Source: Talinum fruticosum
Lineage: Eukaryota > Streptophyta > Magnoliopsida > Caryophyllales > Talinaceae
Assembly (NCBI GenBank): GCA_021018815.1
Contig: JAITYX010000167.1
Coordinates: 124,001 to 188,000, forward strand
Direction: 5' to 3'
Length of the DNA stretch: 64,000 nucleotides
Part shown: in pieces, positions 1-12,000 of the stretch
How the letters are laid out: every line of letters begins with the position of its first letter
How positions within the stretch are numbered: position 1 is the stretch's first letter
Translations under genes and position numbers: made by a program
The notes under the pieces: generated by a model
The model's database searches: none
Seen by the model: the letters and a program-made list of their open reading frames with translations, nothing else
What the model was told of the DNA's origin: nothing

Positions 1-1324
1 ATACGTTCGGAAATCGCCTTGGAATAGAAGTCACATAGATCAGGTCCAAATATACAAGGACATTCATATCGTTGATTTAAATATTTTACAAAGAGTGTTA
101 AACCAAACTAAACATTACCTAGAGGTGTTGTTCGCTTTAAAATTACCATAATTAAGAAACATGAAAAGCATCCGTATAGATGAAGTAAATAAATTCATTA
201 ACCTATGGAAATATAAACCAGAAAGTGAATTGATAAATTGTTACAATTACATATCAAACAAAATAATTTATCTAAATTTTAATTGCCCAAATAAAATATC
301 AATTGAAAAGATACAAGATAGATCAAATATAATTGATTATTTAATATCATTAATTGAATATAATATCAATACAGACCAAGAAAATATAGATTTTGATAAT
401 AGTTTAGATCAGTTTGATACAAAATATATGTTCAATTATGAAGATTAAAATTTAAGAATTTGTGAGTTTTCCTAAAATAAAATATCAACTAAAAAATATA
501 AGGAGAGAAATCCAAGAAATAAATCAATCAACAAAAAGTCTAGTAATACAGATGCAACTTATAATTGCTACTTTGAAGGAACATTAAAATCAAGACAAAT
601 GAGAGAATATATTCCTTTAGAAATTAAACTCTCAAAGAAAGCAACTCTAGGAAGATACATTACTAAAACAAACTGAAGAATTACAACTAGAAAAAAAAAA
701 AAAAATAGAAGAACAAAGAAGACTTTGGGAAAAAGATAAAGCAGAACTAAGTGATCAAAGCGAATAATGGGAGAATATAATAAATCACTCGAAGAGTTAT
801 TATAAGATTTTAAAAAATTATAAATTTCAGAAATAGTCAAACAAGTAAATATGAATAGAGGAGGATCAACAGAAAGTATAAATAGTAATATACAAGATTC
901 ACCAAAAATGGAACAGGGTGAAACATCAAGAAATTTTAGTTCGTCAGATTACCAAAGTTTTAGAAGAGCTTTTGGACCTAGATATAGATGGAGAAATACC
1001 TCCAAAATATAAATGAAGAATCTACACTCAAAAACCCAACAATTCAAGAATCAATTCCATCATGGGGATTTATTCTGAATATAGATTGTGTAACTGATAA
1101 GAAGAAAACATTAGATGTTTGAAAATCTACAATGATATCAACCTTAATACCAACTCTAGAATATGCCGAAGAAGGAAGATATGTAAATAAAATATACAAA
1201 ATAATGATTAATTCATTTCAAGGAATTTCTATAATTAGTATAAAAACATATCACCCGATACAAAAAGTACAATAGAAACCGATGTCAAAAATAACCTAAG
1301 AATTGATATTGAAGGTGTTTGGAT
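1..1324 (+). pseudogene. Decayed AT-rich coding remnant, possibly pararetrovirus-like
   Basis: Very AT-rich sequence with one short open frame (161-448, 95 codons, rich in Asn, Ile and Asp). Broken plus-strand frames follow to about 1320: a Lys/Glu-rich coiled-coil-like piece around 680-770, a Ser-rich piece around 850-1010, and a last piece around 1040-1320. Composition and piece order recall the coat-protein region of integrated plant pararetroviruses (Caulimoviridae) or a related retroelement gag, but no diagnostic reverse transcriptase or zinc knuckle is present, so this is a weak inference. Stops and frame changes make it non-functional. It meets the 3' part of a minus-strand LINE at about 1325, and its left end lies outside the window. 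Confidence 0.3.
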
Positions 1325-2371
1325 ACCCCTTTTCTCTTGTAGAACAATTATAACATTATGCAATATGAGACTATTAAACACAAAGGCAGCCTAGTTTGCC
1401 ATAATAATATCAAGTACGACTAATTTGAGTCTGCTGCAGATAATTTTAGAAAAAGCTTTATATATGGTATTACAGCAAGAGATTGTTCTGTAATCATCTG
1501 CTTGCTGTGGATGCTCAATTTTAGTAACTAAAGCAATGGTTATTATATTAATTTGCTTGAGAAGCTTACCTAAATGAAAGACGTCCAGTATTGCTTTACA
1601 AATATCATTTCCAATAACGCTCCATGCTGCTTGGTAGAATTTACTCCCAAAACCATCTGGACCTGAATTTTTGATACCATTGATGCTCCAAATTGCTGAT
1701 TTAACATCCGTTGAGTCAAATGATTGTAGTCTCAAGTGTTGGTGCTCTTCAGATAAACATGAACCTTGCTGTAATATTGACCATTTTATCCTGCTCATTG
1801 TTGGATTGTGGGCTAATAGCTGCTCAAAGAACGTAACTAGAATAGTGAAGACTTCTGTTGGGCATAGCTCAAGCCCCTCCATTGTAGTTATACTTGTAAT
1901 TCTGGATTTGAGCATTTTCTGCTTCCAAAACCACATGAAAGAATGTTGTATTCAGGTCTCCTTCCATGAGCCATCTGATTTTACTTTACTGAAGTTACAA
2001 TTCTTTTAATATTCTTCCTCAATTTGTGCAAATCAGCTAAGTATACCTTTTCTTGATTGTAAATGTCTGCATTACCATGTCTTGTAAGAATGCTCTCCCA
2101 TACTCCCAGTAATTTCCCCTGGTCTCATCCATTTGCGCTTCTAGATATTCAAATTCAGTCTTGTGTAAAGCTTTTAAGACCATCTTTCCACTTTTAAGTT
2201 TCTGCATAATCACAAACATTTTAGTCCCTCTTTCATTGTACTGCCAATGTGCTTAAATAATTTGCAGAAAATTCACAGCATGGCACATGTTACAGAACCT
2301 AAATGGATGATTCTTGTGCATAATTTTGTGGTCACTGGGAACCGGGCAACAATGGTCTGATATACCATCAG
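1325..2371 (-). pseudogene. LINE (L1-type) 3' segment: endonuclease end, linker, reverse transcriptase start
   Basis: Reading the minus strand from 2371 down, the translation starts with the endonuclease C-terminal motif GISDH. It continues through the plant LINE linker (KMFVIMQKLK, then an LKALHKTEFEYLEAQ-like stretch at 2219-2037). It then enters the N-terminal reverse transcriptase block, with GPDGFGSKFYQAAW near 1680-1640 and YRTISCCNTIYK near 1490-1450. At about 1391 a stop stands where relatives have Gln, and the frame goes on as AAFVFNSLILHNV to about 1330. The RT catalytic core (FADD region) is absent, so the 3' part is missing. Several stops and frameshifts make it a dead copy. The same LINE resumes at 15767 beyond the Athila insertion. 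Confidence 0.85.
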
Positions 2372-2376
2372 CTATA
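2372..2376. repeat. Target-site duplication (CTATA), left copy
   Basis: CTATA directly precedes the LTR start TGACAGG. The same five bases follow the other LTR at 15762-15766. A 5-bp duplication is normal for Ty3/gypsy integration. Confidence 0.9.
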
Positions 2377-3786
2377 TGACAGGCCGCAAGCGCACAGGGC
2401 ATGTTTGTAACAATTCGAAGTCAATCCTACAAGGACCTAATCTAGCAACACAATGAACTAGCCCTCTACTCAATTGTTAAGCAAATCGGTTTTTTAGTTG
2501 GTTGTTTCACTAAACTAATTCCAAATAATAAAAATAAGAAGATTAATCTAGGATTTAATCAATAGATAAAAAGCATCTAAGGATTTGATTTCCCAACAAT
2601 GAGGTTGATTATTAAAACCTAATTCATGTAATCATTCTTTCAATTGAATCAAAGATCGATAATCAAAATAATTATACCGTTTTGTCGATGCTTAGTAGAA
2701 TTGCTCTAATCAACCTAACAAACAACTTTTGTATGCCTTTCAAGTTAATCAAAGTTAAAGATTTCGAATTATCAAAGTGATCCTCTAATTTACTAGTCTT
2801 TTCTCAAATTTCATAAACTAGGTAAAATAGTTGGTTGTCGGATTATTACATTTCACCTTTCAGTACTTCATAAATTAATCTCAAATCACAAGTATTTAAG
2901 GCCTTAAAAAACTCATAAATATGAAGAACACAACCTTCTATTGATTCAAAATAAGAATTCAAGCAAAAACCATGAAAATCTAATCAAACACCGTTGTTTT
3001 GGATTACAAATACATAGATAAAAGAAATTTACTCACACATGATTATTGAAAGTATAATAATAATTCTAAACATGATAATCAAACCTCAAAAAACAAAAAT
3101 GAAGAATTACGTTGATGGTCTTCAAAAACTCCACTTGAATCTTTCAATTTCTAATAGAAATTCCTTCAAACTTGCTTTAATATTCTTTCTTCAACCTTCA
3201 AATTGTGTTTTTAGATTTGATATGGATGAGATATGATGAAGGGATGGATGATGGATGGATGCCTCAAAATAGTCGAGAATCCGAGCTTTAATAAGCAATT
3301 ACGAGGCAAGGGAGAAACTGTCAAAATTGAAGCTTCATGGCTGAATTTGCAGCCAACACGAGCCGTGTTGGTCGACACGGGCTGCCATGTTGATTGCTAC
3401 CACGCCAAATCTTGACGAAAACGAGGGAAAACGGGTCGTGTCAATGGACACAGCCCACCCGTGCTGGATGCAAGAAATTTGGGCAAGCTAACCTCCAACA
3501 CGAGCTGTGTTAGTGGAGACGGGCTGCCTGTGTTGGTTGGTGAAGTTTTCGGGAAACAAGGGGAACGGTCGTTCGACTGTAATGCTAGACTGTGTTGGTT
3601 TTCTCAACGCTCAAAACACTCGACTAGTCTTGAGAATACTTGATATTGGTGATCAAATATGCACAAATCATCCCAAAACACAAGCGTAAAGCCGTAAACG
3701 TAGCATAAACACTCTCCATTTAACCGAGGTTTTTAAAGAAAAACATCAAAACACCTAAGAAAATAATGCATTTTATGCACTTATCA
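2377..3786 (-). repeat. Athila-like 3' LTR
   Basis: On the element's strand this copy starts TGATAA and ends at TGTCA, the standard TG...CA form. It is 1410 bp long and aligns along its length with 14472-15761, except for about 104 bp (around 2515-2619) missing from the other copy. A short purine stretch (minus strand of 3788-3795) beside it is the only candidate polypurine tract and is weak. It contains clustered CACGG/CCGTG palindromes at 3351-3400 and 3470-3540. Confidence 0.9.
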
Positions 3787-4452
3787 AATTCCCTATGCTG
3801 AATCCTTGCTCGCTGTCAAGTAAGGTCAAAATGCAAAAATGAAGTCCAGCTAAAGAATCATAACCTCCCCAGGTTAGGCAACCGCAAGTATCATATGGAA
3901 CACGAAGTTAACAACAACCCATTAACACACAAAATCTTTTGATAATCGGAAGGAAAAAATTTTCAAAAACTATATTGAAGACCATAAAGACAAACTTGAT
4001 CAATCTCCCAAATCATCATTGAAACAAATCACATTGGCACATGTAGAATGATGGACCTAGTAAGACCGATAAAACCTCACTTTGGAAATGTGAAAAAACT
4101 CCACTCATGTGTTTAGGCTTATATAGGGTTCACTTAATCTCTCTCACAATCATGCGAATTATCATAAGGTTGGTGAAATTCTCTATTTGTCACCACCTAA
4201 ATATAACATGCAATATGACAATCAAGAGGACTTCAAATGGTTATAACAAGGCTTAGGCAATGGGTAAGAAAAGGATATTATATTTTTGGGAAAGATGAGC
4301 TAAAAAGTCAAGTAGCTAGGAGCTCCCAACACTTAAACTAACAAAAACCATGCAATAGACCTCATCACACCCAATCTCTAACTCGACAAATATTTTAGAA
4401 AATGAGCTTATCTAACTAAGACCAAACTGAATATTCAAATAGTCAAACATTT

Positions 4453-4632
4453 GGATTATTAACATCTGTACCCCTCGTACTATGCTTGCAATCATTTTTC
4501 TACCCATGTCGTATTGAAATTATTTTCAACCGCCCGACTTTAGTAGCATATTACAATTGTAGTCAAACTTAGGGTTTAAAGTTGACCGAAATAGTTAAAA
4601 GATGAAAATACCCTTGCATTATTTTCACCCTC
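4453..4632 (+). repeat. Left terminal inverted repeat of the Pack-MULE
   Basis: Inverted copy of 5541-5717 with about 85-90 percent identity by eye. The inner limit is approximate, near the CCCTTGCATTAT block. Confidence 0.85.
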
Positions 4633-4724
4633 CTTCCTCCCTAACCCGACACCCTCACTCTCTCTCCCCTCTCCCTCTTCCTCTCCCACTCCCAACAAAA
4701 AATCAGCTATGCCCAACAAGAATC

Positions 4725-4947
4725 CGGCGATGAACATTCAATCCAGGATGGTATTTTCCCACTCAACTTATTGCTTGGACAACGAAATCCAATTCAAGTT
4801 GGTGCGGTTCCTCGAGGCCGAAGGTATACTACCAATCAATTCGTTGTAGTCTAGAATCAAATTTTTGAGTTCTTGATTGTGCACAAGTTCGGATGGGATA
4901 TCCCCCTCAAGCCGGTTCATCCACAAAATCCTGAGGGAGGAGGGACC
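4725..4947 (-). pseudogene. Captured BRI1-like LRR fragment (second LRR segment)
   Basis: The minus-strand translation shows about three leucine-rich repeats: LRILWMNRLEGDIPSEL, LKNLILDYNELIGSIPSA, TNLNWISLSKQ. After a frame change it continues as NKLSGKIPSWIE. These match the LRR region of the brassinosteroid receptor kinase family (BRI1/BRL) in order and spacing, as I recall it. There is no signal peptide, island domain, membrane segment or kinase, so this is only a piece carried by the Mutator-like element. It abuts the other LRR fragment (4948-5035), which runs the opposite way. Confidence 0.75.
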
Positions 4948-5035
4948 AACTTGAAAGATCTCTATCTTCAAAACAATTTTCTCATTGGTCTTATCCCACC
5001 CACTTTGGGGAATTGCTCTCACCTTGAAAGAGCTA
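4948..5035 (+). pseudogene. Captured BRI1-like LRR fragment (upstream LRR segment), inverted
   Basis: The plus-strand translation reads NLKDLYLQNN, then IPPTLGNCSHLE, matching the LRR that in BRI1-type genes lies about one repeat before the minus-strand fragment at 4725-4947. The two pieces point away from a junction near 4947, so the captured exon was broken and one part flipped, with roughly one repeat lost. It is far too short to be a gene. Confidence 0.65.
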
Positions 5036-5540
5036 AACAGGGGTGAGTGCCTTGTTTCCGGTTCTAGAGGACGTTTGGATTGGGAAAAGACAATTTGAAG
5101 TTGAGCAAGTTCTAGGCATCGCTTGTTTTCGTAGTTGGAGAGGCAGCTGAGCGGGGAGGGGAGAGAGAGTGAACAGAGCGAGTAGGACCGAGAGAAAGAA
5201 GTGGTTTCTTGAAAAGTTTCATTTTCTTCATTCCCTTTGTTTCCTTATGGGAGTCCAAGTATTATGGTTTATGGGTTTCAATGGGTGGGAGTTTGAAAGT
5301 CCGCCATTGTTAATGAGCAAGCTAGCTTGATGAGGAGGAGGAGGAGAGAGAGAGAGAGATGGAAGGAGGAAAGGGGAAGGAAAGAGGGAGGGTCAAAAGA
5401 CGAGTGAGTGAGATTGGATCAACAAGCTGGAAACGAGAAAGGAGAGAGAGAGATGGGTGTGGGGAGAAGAGAGAGAACAGAGGGAATTCATTCAGCAAAA
5501 CGACATGAAAATGGAGAGAATTGATTAATGGCGGATAGAG

Positions 5541-5717
5541 GGAGGGATAATGCAAGGGTATTTTCGTCTTTCAACTATTTCGGTCAACTTTAAACCCTAA
5601 GTTTGACTACAATTGTAATATGCTACTAAAGTCAAGGGGTTTGAAAATAATTTTCAATACAACATGGGTAGAAAATTATTGCGAGCATAAGTACGAGGGT
5701 ACGGATGTTAATGACTC
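5541..5717 (-). repeat. Right terminal inverted repeat of the Pack-MULE
   Basis: Inverted counterpart of 4453-4632, ending at GACTC immediately before the TCAAACATTT target duplication. Confidence 0.85.
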
Positions 5718-7158
5718 TCAAACATTTGGTTACTTCTTTTTCCCTTTTTCCCTTTTTTTATTTTTTTTATTTTTTTATTTTTTCTTAATTTTCTTTTTTT
5801 TTCTTTTTTTCCAACTAAAACTTGGCATTAGGAATTTCAAACAAATCAAAAAGCTTATTTAATACCAAAATACTCATGAAATTATCTCATACTCAATATA
5901 AACCAACCCCTCAACTCAACCAAAATATCCAAATTAATACCAACACGTCAAAGACCCCAAAAATGACCCAACAACACTACTAGAAGCTCCCTAGACTTGG
6001 CTTAGGTAATACGTCATGTGTTCGGCCAAGGGTCGGTTAGGAGGGTTCAAAACAAATGAATTAGGCAATTAGTCTCAAAGGGGTTATAAAAGGGTTAATA
6101 ACATGTATCAAGGTGGCAATTTGGCTAATGTAGCTCATAAATCAAATAATGCCTCGGTCACTTTGTCAAAAAGCATACACACATGTGATTTTGAAAAGAA
6201 TTCAAACAAGTTCTAGAGATACAATAATGGAGGAGAGTCACATATGAAGAAATATGAGACTAATTGTAATATTTAGTCTATTCAAGGCTCAAAAATCTCA
6301 CATGGTCTCTACCACAATCTCACTTAACTCAAAGGGTTTGACATGCCAACACTTTTGTTAAAGAATCAAGGGAAATCGACTTTTATTCATCCAATATTGT
6401 CAAAATCTGGAAGTTCAAAAGCTGATTTTCAAAAATTTTTGCACTTTAGGGCTATGCATTGAAAACGTTCTCTACTGGAAACTTATTTAGCCTTAAAAGA
6501 AATCATCATTGGAGGTTATTCTCCATTTTTTTATTTTTAGTTTTTTTACTCAATTCTACATGATGCAATCTAAATGCTCTATATGCAAACTTAAAATTTT
6601 TTATTTTTTAATTTATTTTTCAATTTATTTTTGTTAATTTATGTTTTTAAATACAAAACTACATACTAAATGCTCGATTATAAATAAACATGCTCTAACC
6701 TAAATGCGAGTGCAACTATACATTATTCAAACAATGGCATCTATAATAAGCAAACCCCCCTTCATGCTTAGAAACAACATTGTCCACAATGCTCGGCGAA
6801 TTAGTAAAAGGAGATGGGGGAGAAACACAAGATCACTCAAATGGTGGGGGAGGACGAGGGGGATTAGGGGCACCCTAGGAGATATGCCTATTATACCAAG
6901 CAGTGAAACACTCACTCGTCAAATACATGTAATGATTTTGGTTTGCAAGTATGTCACGAAGTTCATTTTGGGTATTTTGCACGAGTAACACTCTCCGAAT
7001 GAATATAATCTCGAAGAGAGACATGTTCGAGTGGATATAATCCCTAAGTGAAACTTTCTCAACTTTAAAAGCGAGCATGCTCACAATGCACATATTCCCT
7101 AAAGGAGTGTTACTCTTGGTAAATAGTAGTGAGAAGTGAATAAATAGACACATCAACA

Positions 7159-8420
7159 TTAGGCTCGGAGGGCGGGGAAGAGAAAAGAAGAGGCACCCAC
7201 ATCAGTATAGGGAGGAGGGCAAGGGACTTTATCCTCATCCGGAAAAAACCTGAAGTTAGCCGCATCCCTAAGAGATGCACACTCGGGACAGGGAAACCGC
7301 AACATACGATTCTTAGGATATAACCAATATAAATCTCCTAAAATTGAACGATACATACCCATGGCCCTTAAAGCCTCAATATCTATCCTCCGGAACCTAC
7401 GCAACCTATCATCATCATGCTCATTGGGGTTCCAACCAAAAGATATAACAATAGCGAGTAACTAAACCATCGATTACAACACGCCCTAGTACTAGTGGCA
7501 ACATTAGAAAATTGACGAGCTAGATAAGCCCCAAGATTAAACTCGGTAGCGTCTTCGGTCCACATCACATATAAACGATACAATTCAGATAGACGCATGT
7601 TGTTACCAGTATCATCACTCCCAAAAAACCGTGCCCCAAAACCCCGATAGATATATCGAAAACAGGGGTTTCTAAGAGCGATCACCTTTGTAGAACTAGG
7701 ATGATATTCATTTTCACCGAAAGAGAGTTCCAAAATCGTAAAGCTTCGAAACGACCAGGAATTAAATGGTATCCAAATCCTAGGTCTTTGTGGAGGGCAA
7801 ATAAGGCACTAAACTCACTAAGAGTAAGTTCACGATGTTCCCCTAATAGGCGAAAGGAAATTTAGTCATGTTCAGCATGAGGACCATGCCCAATTTCAAC
7901 ATTCGAGAGCTTAAAAATTCTAAGGTCAAACTCTTATAAGTCCCTAATCCAATATTCATGAAATTCATCAAACCACAATGACCAACCAACCAAAAGAAAT
8001 CCTCAAGCAAACCCAATCTTTCTAAACTCACTTTATCATAGTAACGAGTTGCAATAATTTCATGATTTAATAAAGCATTATAACGTGCAACATGCTCGAG
8101 GTTGAGTTAAGTAAAATAGGTTGTTTGGGCTACCTCTGTTTCTCGAAATTCGAACATTCCGGGCGGAGGACGAGTAGGTTGTGCCCGGGTTGCGAAACTC
8201 GATTTGTAAGACTCCCCTTAAGCGATCTTTTGCCTCTTTGGTGCTATTAGAGGAAATTTGAAACCCTAAACTAAGAGGAAGGAAAACAAAGAGCATAAAT
8301 TTTATGGGGAAAATAGGGAAGAAAGGAGTCGATTTGTGGAATGAAGGAAGGAAAGGTGGTCGAAACGGGAAGAGGATGGATGAAGACGACGCCAGCGAGC
8401 AGCGAGGGAGGGGCAACGAC
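7159..8420 (-). pseudogene. Athila extra ORF (env-position protein), broken
   Basis: Pieces in changing minus-strand frames follow the order of the Athila ORF1 domain. The first (about 8250-8050) leads into LERLGLLEDFFWLVGHCGL (8031-7843). Then come RNPCFRYIYRGFGARFFGS and LSELYRLYVMWTEDATEFNLG (7733-7383), and a Cys-containing tail RFPCPECASLRDAANFRFF (7404-7159). The biochemical role of this protein is unknown; it sits downstream of pol, where retroviruses carry env, but nothing here shows an envelope function. At least three frame changes are present. The 5' limit is uncertain because the low-complexity region 8420-8640 could be leader. Confidence 0.7.
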
Positions 8421-9069
8421 GATGGCGCCGGAATTCGAGCGAAAAGAGCTAGAATAAGAAAGCGAGGAAGGAAAATATTAAGCCAAGCCAGCGTAGATCC
8501 GATAAGAAGGTTCCGAAATTTGAAAACGATAAGACATTTGAGAGAAATGAGAGGTAGAATGGAGTAAGAGTAGGGTTTGGCTATGGAGGCAGTGAGAGTA
8601 GGAAAGAGAGCAAGAAGAAGGAGAAGCGAGGGTAACGTGAGAGGAGAGAGAGAAAATCGGGCTCAAAAAGCAACCCAAGCTGAATTGACAGCCAACACGG
8701 GTTGTGTCCGTCAACACGGACAACCCGTGTCGACAGCTGTCTCGATTCCTTTGCACAAACTCGGCCTATTTTCGTTGAAACGGGTGTTCCGCAACTTCCT
8801 TGGAGGTAACACTCAAAATGGGTCGTGTTCATTGCAATGGTTTACCCCTTTTGGGTACTGCCTCTCTCGTTTTTTGAAAAAATGTAAAATGCTTTGGGTT
8901 CCCTCCCAAGAAGCACTTATTTAAGGTCATTAGCTTCACCATATGCAACTCATCTTTATGCCCGACTCGGGTAAGTAAGGGCATGATATGTGGTCTTCTC
9001 CTCAGGTTGCCCCACAATGAAAGGCTTAAGTCGCTGACCATTAACTTTGAAAGAACCAGTGGACTCACT

Positions 9070-12000
9070 CTACACCTTAACTACTCCATTAGGATATACC
9101 TTAGTGACTTGAAATGGCCCGGACCATCGGGATCTCAACTTTCTCGAAAATAACTTCGAGTCTTGAGTTGAACAAAAGGACCATGTCACCTTCTTCAAAC
9201 CTCTTATGCAAAATATGCTTGTTATGCCACCTCTTAGTCCTTTCCTTGTAAATTCTGGAACTTTCATAAGCTTGCAATCTTAACTCTTCAAGCTCTTGTA
9301 ATTGGAGAACTCGACTCTCACTTGGTTGCCTTGGTGTCAAAATTGAGCGTCCGGATTGCCCAAAAGCCTTGTGTTCCATCTCTATGGGCAAATGACAAAG
9401 CTTCCCATACACTAACTGGAAAAGAGTAGTGCCAAAAGAAGTCTTGTAAGCAATGTGGTATCCCCATAGTGCATCATCGAGCTTCAAAGACCAATCTTTT
9501 CGGAATCGATGTACCGTCTTCTTAAGAATATTCTTCAACTCCTGGTTCGACAACTCAACTTGACCACTTGTTTGAGGATGATAAGGCGTGGCTACCTTAT
9601 GGAATACTTCATACTTCTTCAAAAGAACTTCAAGTGGACGGTTGCAAAACGGTTCCCATTATCACTCAAGAAGGCTCTTGGAGTGCCAAACCGAGCAAAA
9701 ATGTGCTTTTTAGAAACTTTATGACTACCTTGGAATCGTTGGTGGAAGAGGCAATAGCTTCCACCCATTTAGCCACATAATCCACAACCACTAGGATATA
9801 CGGGTTCTTGTGAAAGGGAGGAAAAGGACCCATGTCCCCACACATCGAAAAGCTCAACCTCTAAAATCCCACTTTGGGGCATCTCTTGCCTCTTTGAAAT
9901 AGTTCTCATCCTTTGGCATCGGTCACAAGCAATCACAAAGTTTCATGCATCTTTGGTGAGAGTTAGTCAATAGAAGCGGGTTTGTAAGACTTTAGCGGTG
10001 GTTTCGTCGAGACCAACATGTCCACTATAAGTAGTGGAATGACAATGATGGAGCACACTTTGAATTTCATCTTCCGAATGCATCTTCAATATACTCCATC
10101 AACATACAACTTGTAAAGAAGAGGCTCTTCCCACACATAGCTTTTCACCTCAAATAAGAATCGCTTCCTTTGTTGGAAAGATAAATCCGATGGCATCACT
10201 CGACAAACAAGGTAGTTCACACAATCGACATACCATGGAGTAAATGTGGTAGAAATAGCCATGAGTTGCTCATCCGAAAATGAATCATCAATGAGGACAT
10301 TCTCCTTTGGCAAGTCCTCCAACCAAAAAAGATGGTCGGCCACCACATTTTGTAATCCAAGCTCGTCCTGAATCTCTAAATCAAATTCTTTGAGCAATAA
10401 CACCCATCGGATAAGGTGAGGCTTAGAATCGATTTCTTAATGAGATGCTTGATGACAGCATGATCGGTGAAAACTATCACCTTGGAGTTAATCAAATAGG
10501 AATGGAACTTTTCTAGGGCGAACGCAACTGCTAAGAACTCTTTCTCTGTGGTGGCATAGTTGACTTGAGCCTCATCTAGAGTTTGACTCGCATAGTACAT
10601 AGCATAGGGCTTGCCATCTTTCCTTTGCCCCAAAACAACCCCTAATGCAAAATTACTTGTATCACACATCACTTCAAATGGAAGACTCCAATCTGGGGCT
10701 TCCATAATGGGAGCCGTAAGCAAAGCCTCTTTTAACCTGTTAAAAATACTCAAGCACACATCATCAAGCACAAAAGGCACATCTTTGACAAGCAACTGGG
10801 TGAGAGTTCTAACAATTTTTGAAAAATCTTTAATTAACTGCTAATGGAAACCAACATGTCTAAGAAAACTTCTCACATTCATAACAAATGTTGGTGGAGG
10901 TGATTTCTCAATCACCTCTACCTTAGCTTTGTCAACTTCAATGCTTTCGTTTAAACCACATGACCTAGAACAACACCCTCTTACACCATAAAACGGTACT
11001 TTTTCCAATTTAAGACAAAATTCACTTCCTCACATATGGACAACACCTTGGAAAGATTTTTTAAATAGTGATCAAAAGTGGTACCGTAGACTGAAAAATC
11101 ATCCATAAAGACATCCATAATATCCTCAATAAAATCGGAGAAAATAGTCATCATACAATGTTGAAATGTAGAGGGTGCATTACACAACGCACAATGGCAT
11201 TGTCCTATATGAAAATGTTCCATAAGGACAAGTAAATATGGTCTTCTCTTGGTCACTAGGATGGATAGGGATTTGGAAAAACCCAGCTAGATAACAAAAG
11301 TATGAATTCTTTACAAGTCTTTCAAGCATTTGGTCAATGAAGGGAAGAGGGAAGTGGTCTTTACGGGTTGCATTATTCAACTTACGATAATCAATGCACA
11401 TTCTCCAACTCATAACATTCCTAGTGGGAATCAATTCATTATTCTCATTTTTTACAACAGTCATTCCCCCTTTCTTAAGCACAACATGAACCAGGCTCAC
11501 CCATTTACTATCGGAAATAGGATAGATGATACCAACCTCAAGCAATTTCAAAACCTCTTTCTTTACCACCTTTTTCATGTTAGGATTTAATCTTCTTTTA
11601 TGTTCAATGGTGGGTTTATAATTATCTTTTATCAAAATCATATGCATGCAAACTCAAGGATGAATGCCTTTAAGATCATCTATCGTATAACCAATAGCCT
11701 TACGATGCAATCTAAAGACTCGTCAACAAGGAATCAATTTCATAAGAACTCAAGTTTGCATTCATAATCACGGGAAAAGAGAAATTAGGACCAAGAAATT
11801 CATATCTTAGAGCGGATGGAAGAGGTTTCAAGTCTACCTGTGAAGCTTCATTCCCATCAGTGGCGGACTCACATTTGTTTCCGTTCAACAAATTCTCCAC
11901 CTTTTCAAGCTTTGTTGGGATTTTTGGGGACGCCTCCAAGAGTTAAGCACAAATGGAAACTTAAGGATCAAGATCCCTAGTTGTGCTATTATTAAACAAA

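Larger units (their letters stand above)
4453..5717. mobile_element. Non-autonomous Mutator-like element (Pack-MULE) nested in the Athila element
   Basis: Long terminal inverted repeats (about 4453-4632 and 5541-5717, ~175 bp) share blocks such as TTAACATC, TAGTAGCATATTACAATTG and TTTAAAGTTGACCGAAATAG. The direct repeat TCAAACATTT flanks the element at 4443-4452 and 5718-5727, fitting the 9-11 bp duplication of Mutator-like elements. There is no transposase inside. The interior carries LRR gene fragments (4725-5035) and purine/pyrimidine-rich filler (4640-4690 and 5130-5540). A host-gene fragment between MULE ends is the definition of a Pack-MULE. Confidence 0.85.

Noticed and set aside
3233..3689. 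Short open frames in the LTR
   Set aside because: They fall in GC-richer LTR sequence, overlap in several frames, and resemble no protein.
2377..3786. Solo LTR
   Set aside because: It pairs with 14472-15761, and the two outer flanks share CTATA, so it is one end of a complete element.
4768..5022. Open frame with LRRs as a genuine small receptor-like gene
   Set aside because: It has no signal peptide or other domains, starts outside the LRR similarity, and lies between Mutator-like terminal repeats, so it is a captured fragment.
5322..5862. Pyrimidine-rich frames giving Ser/Leu/Phe-rich peptides
   Set aside because: Low-complexity DNA; composition alone explains the open frames.
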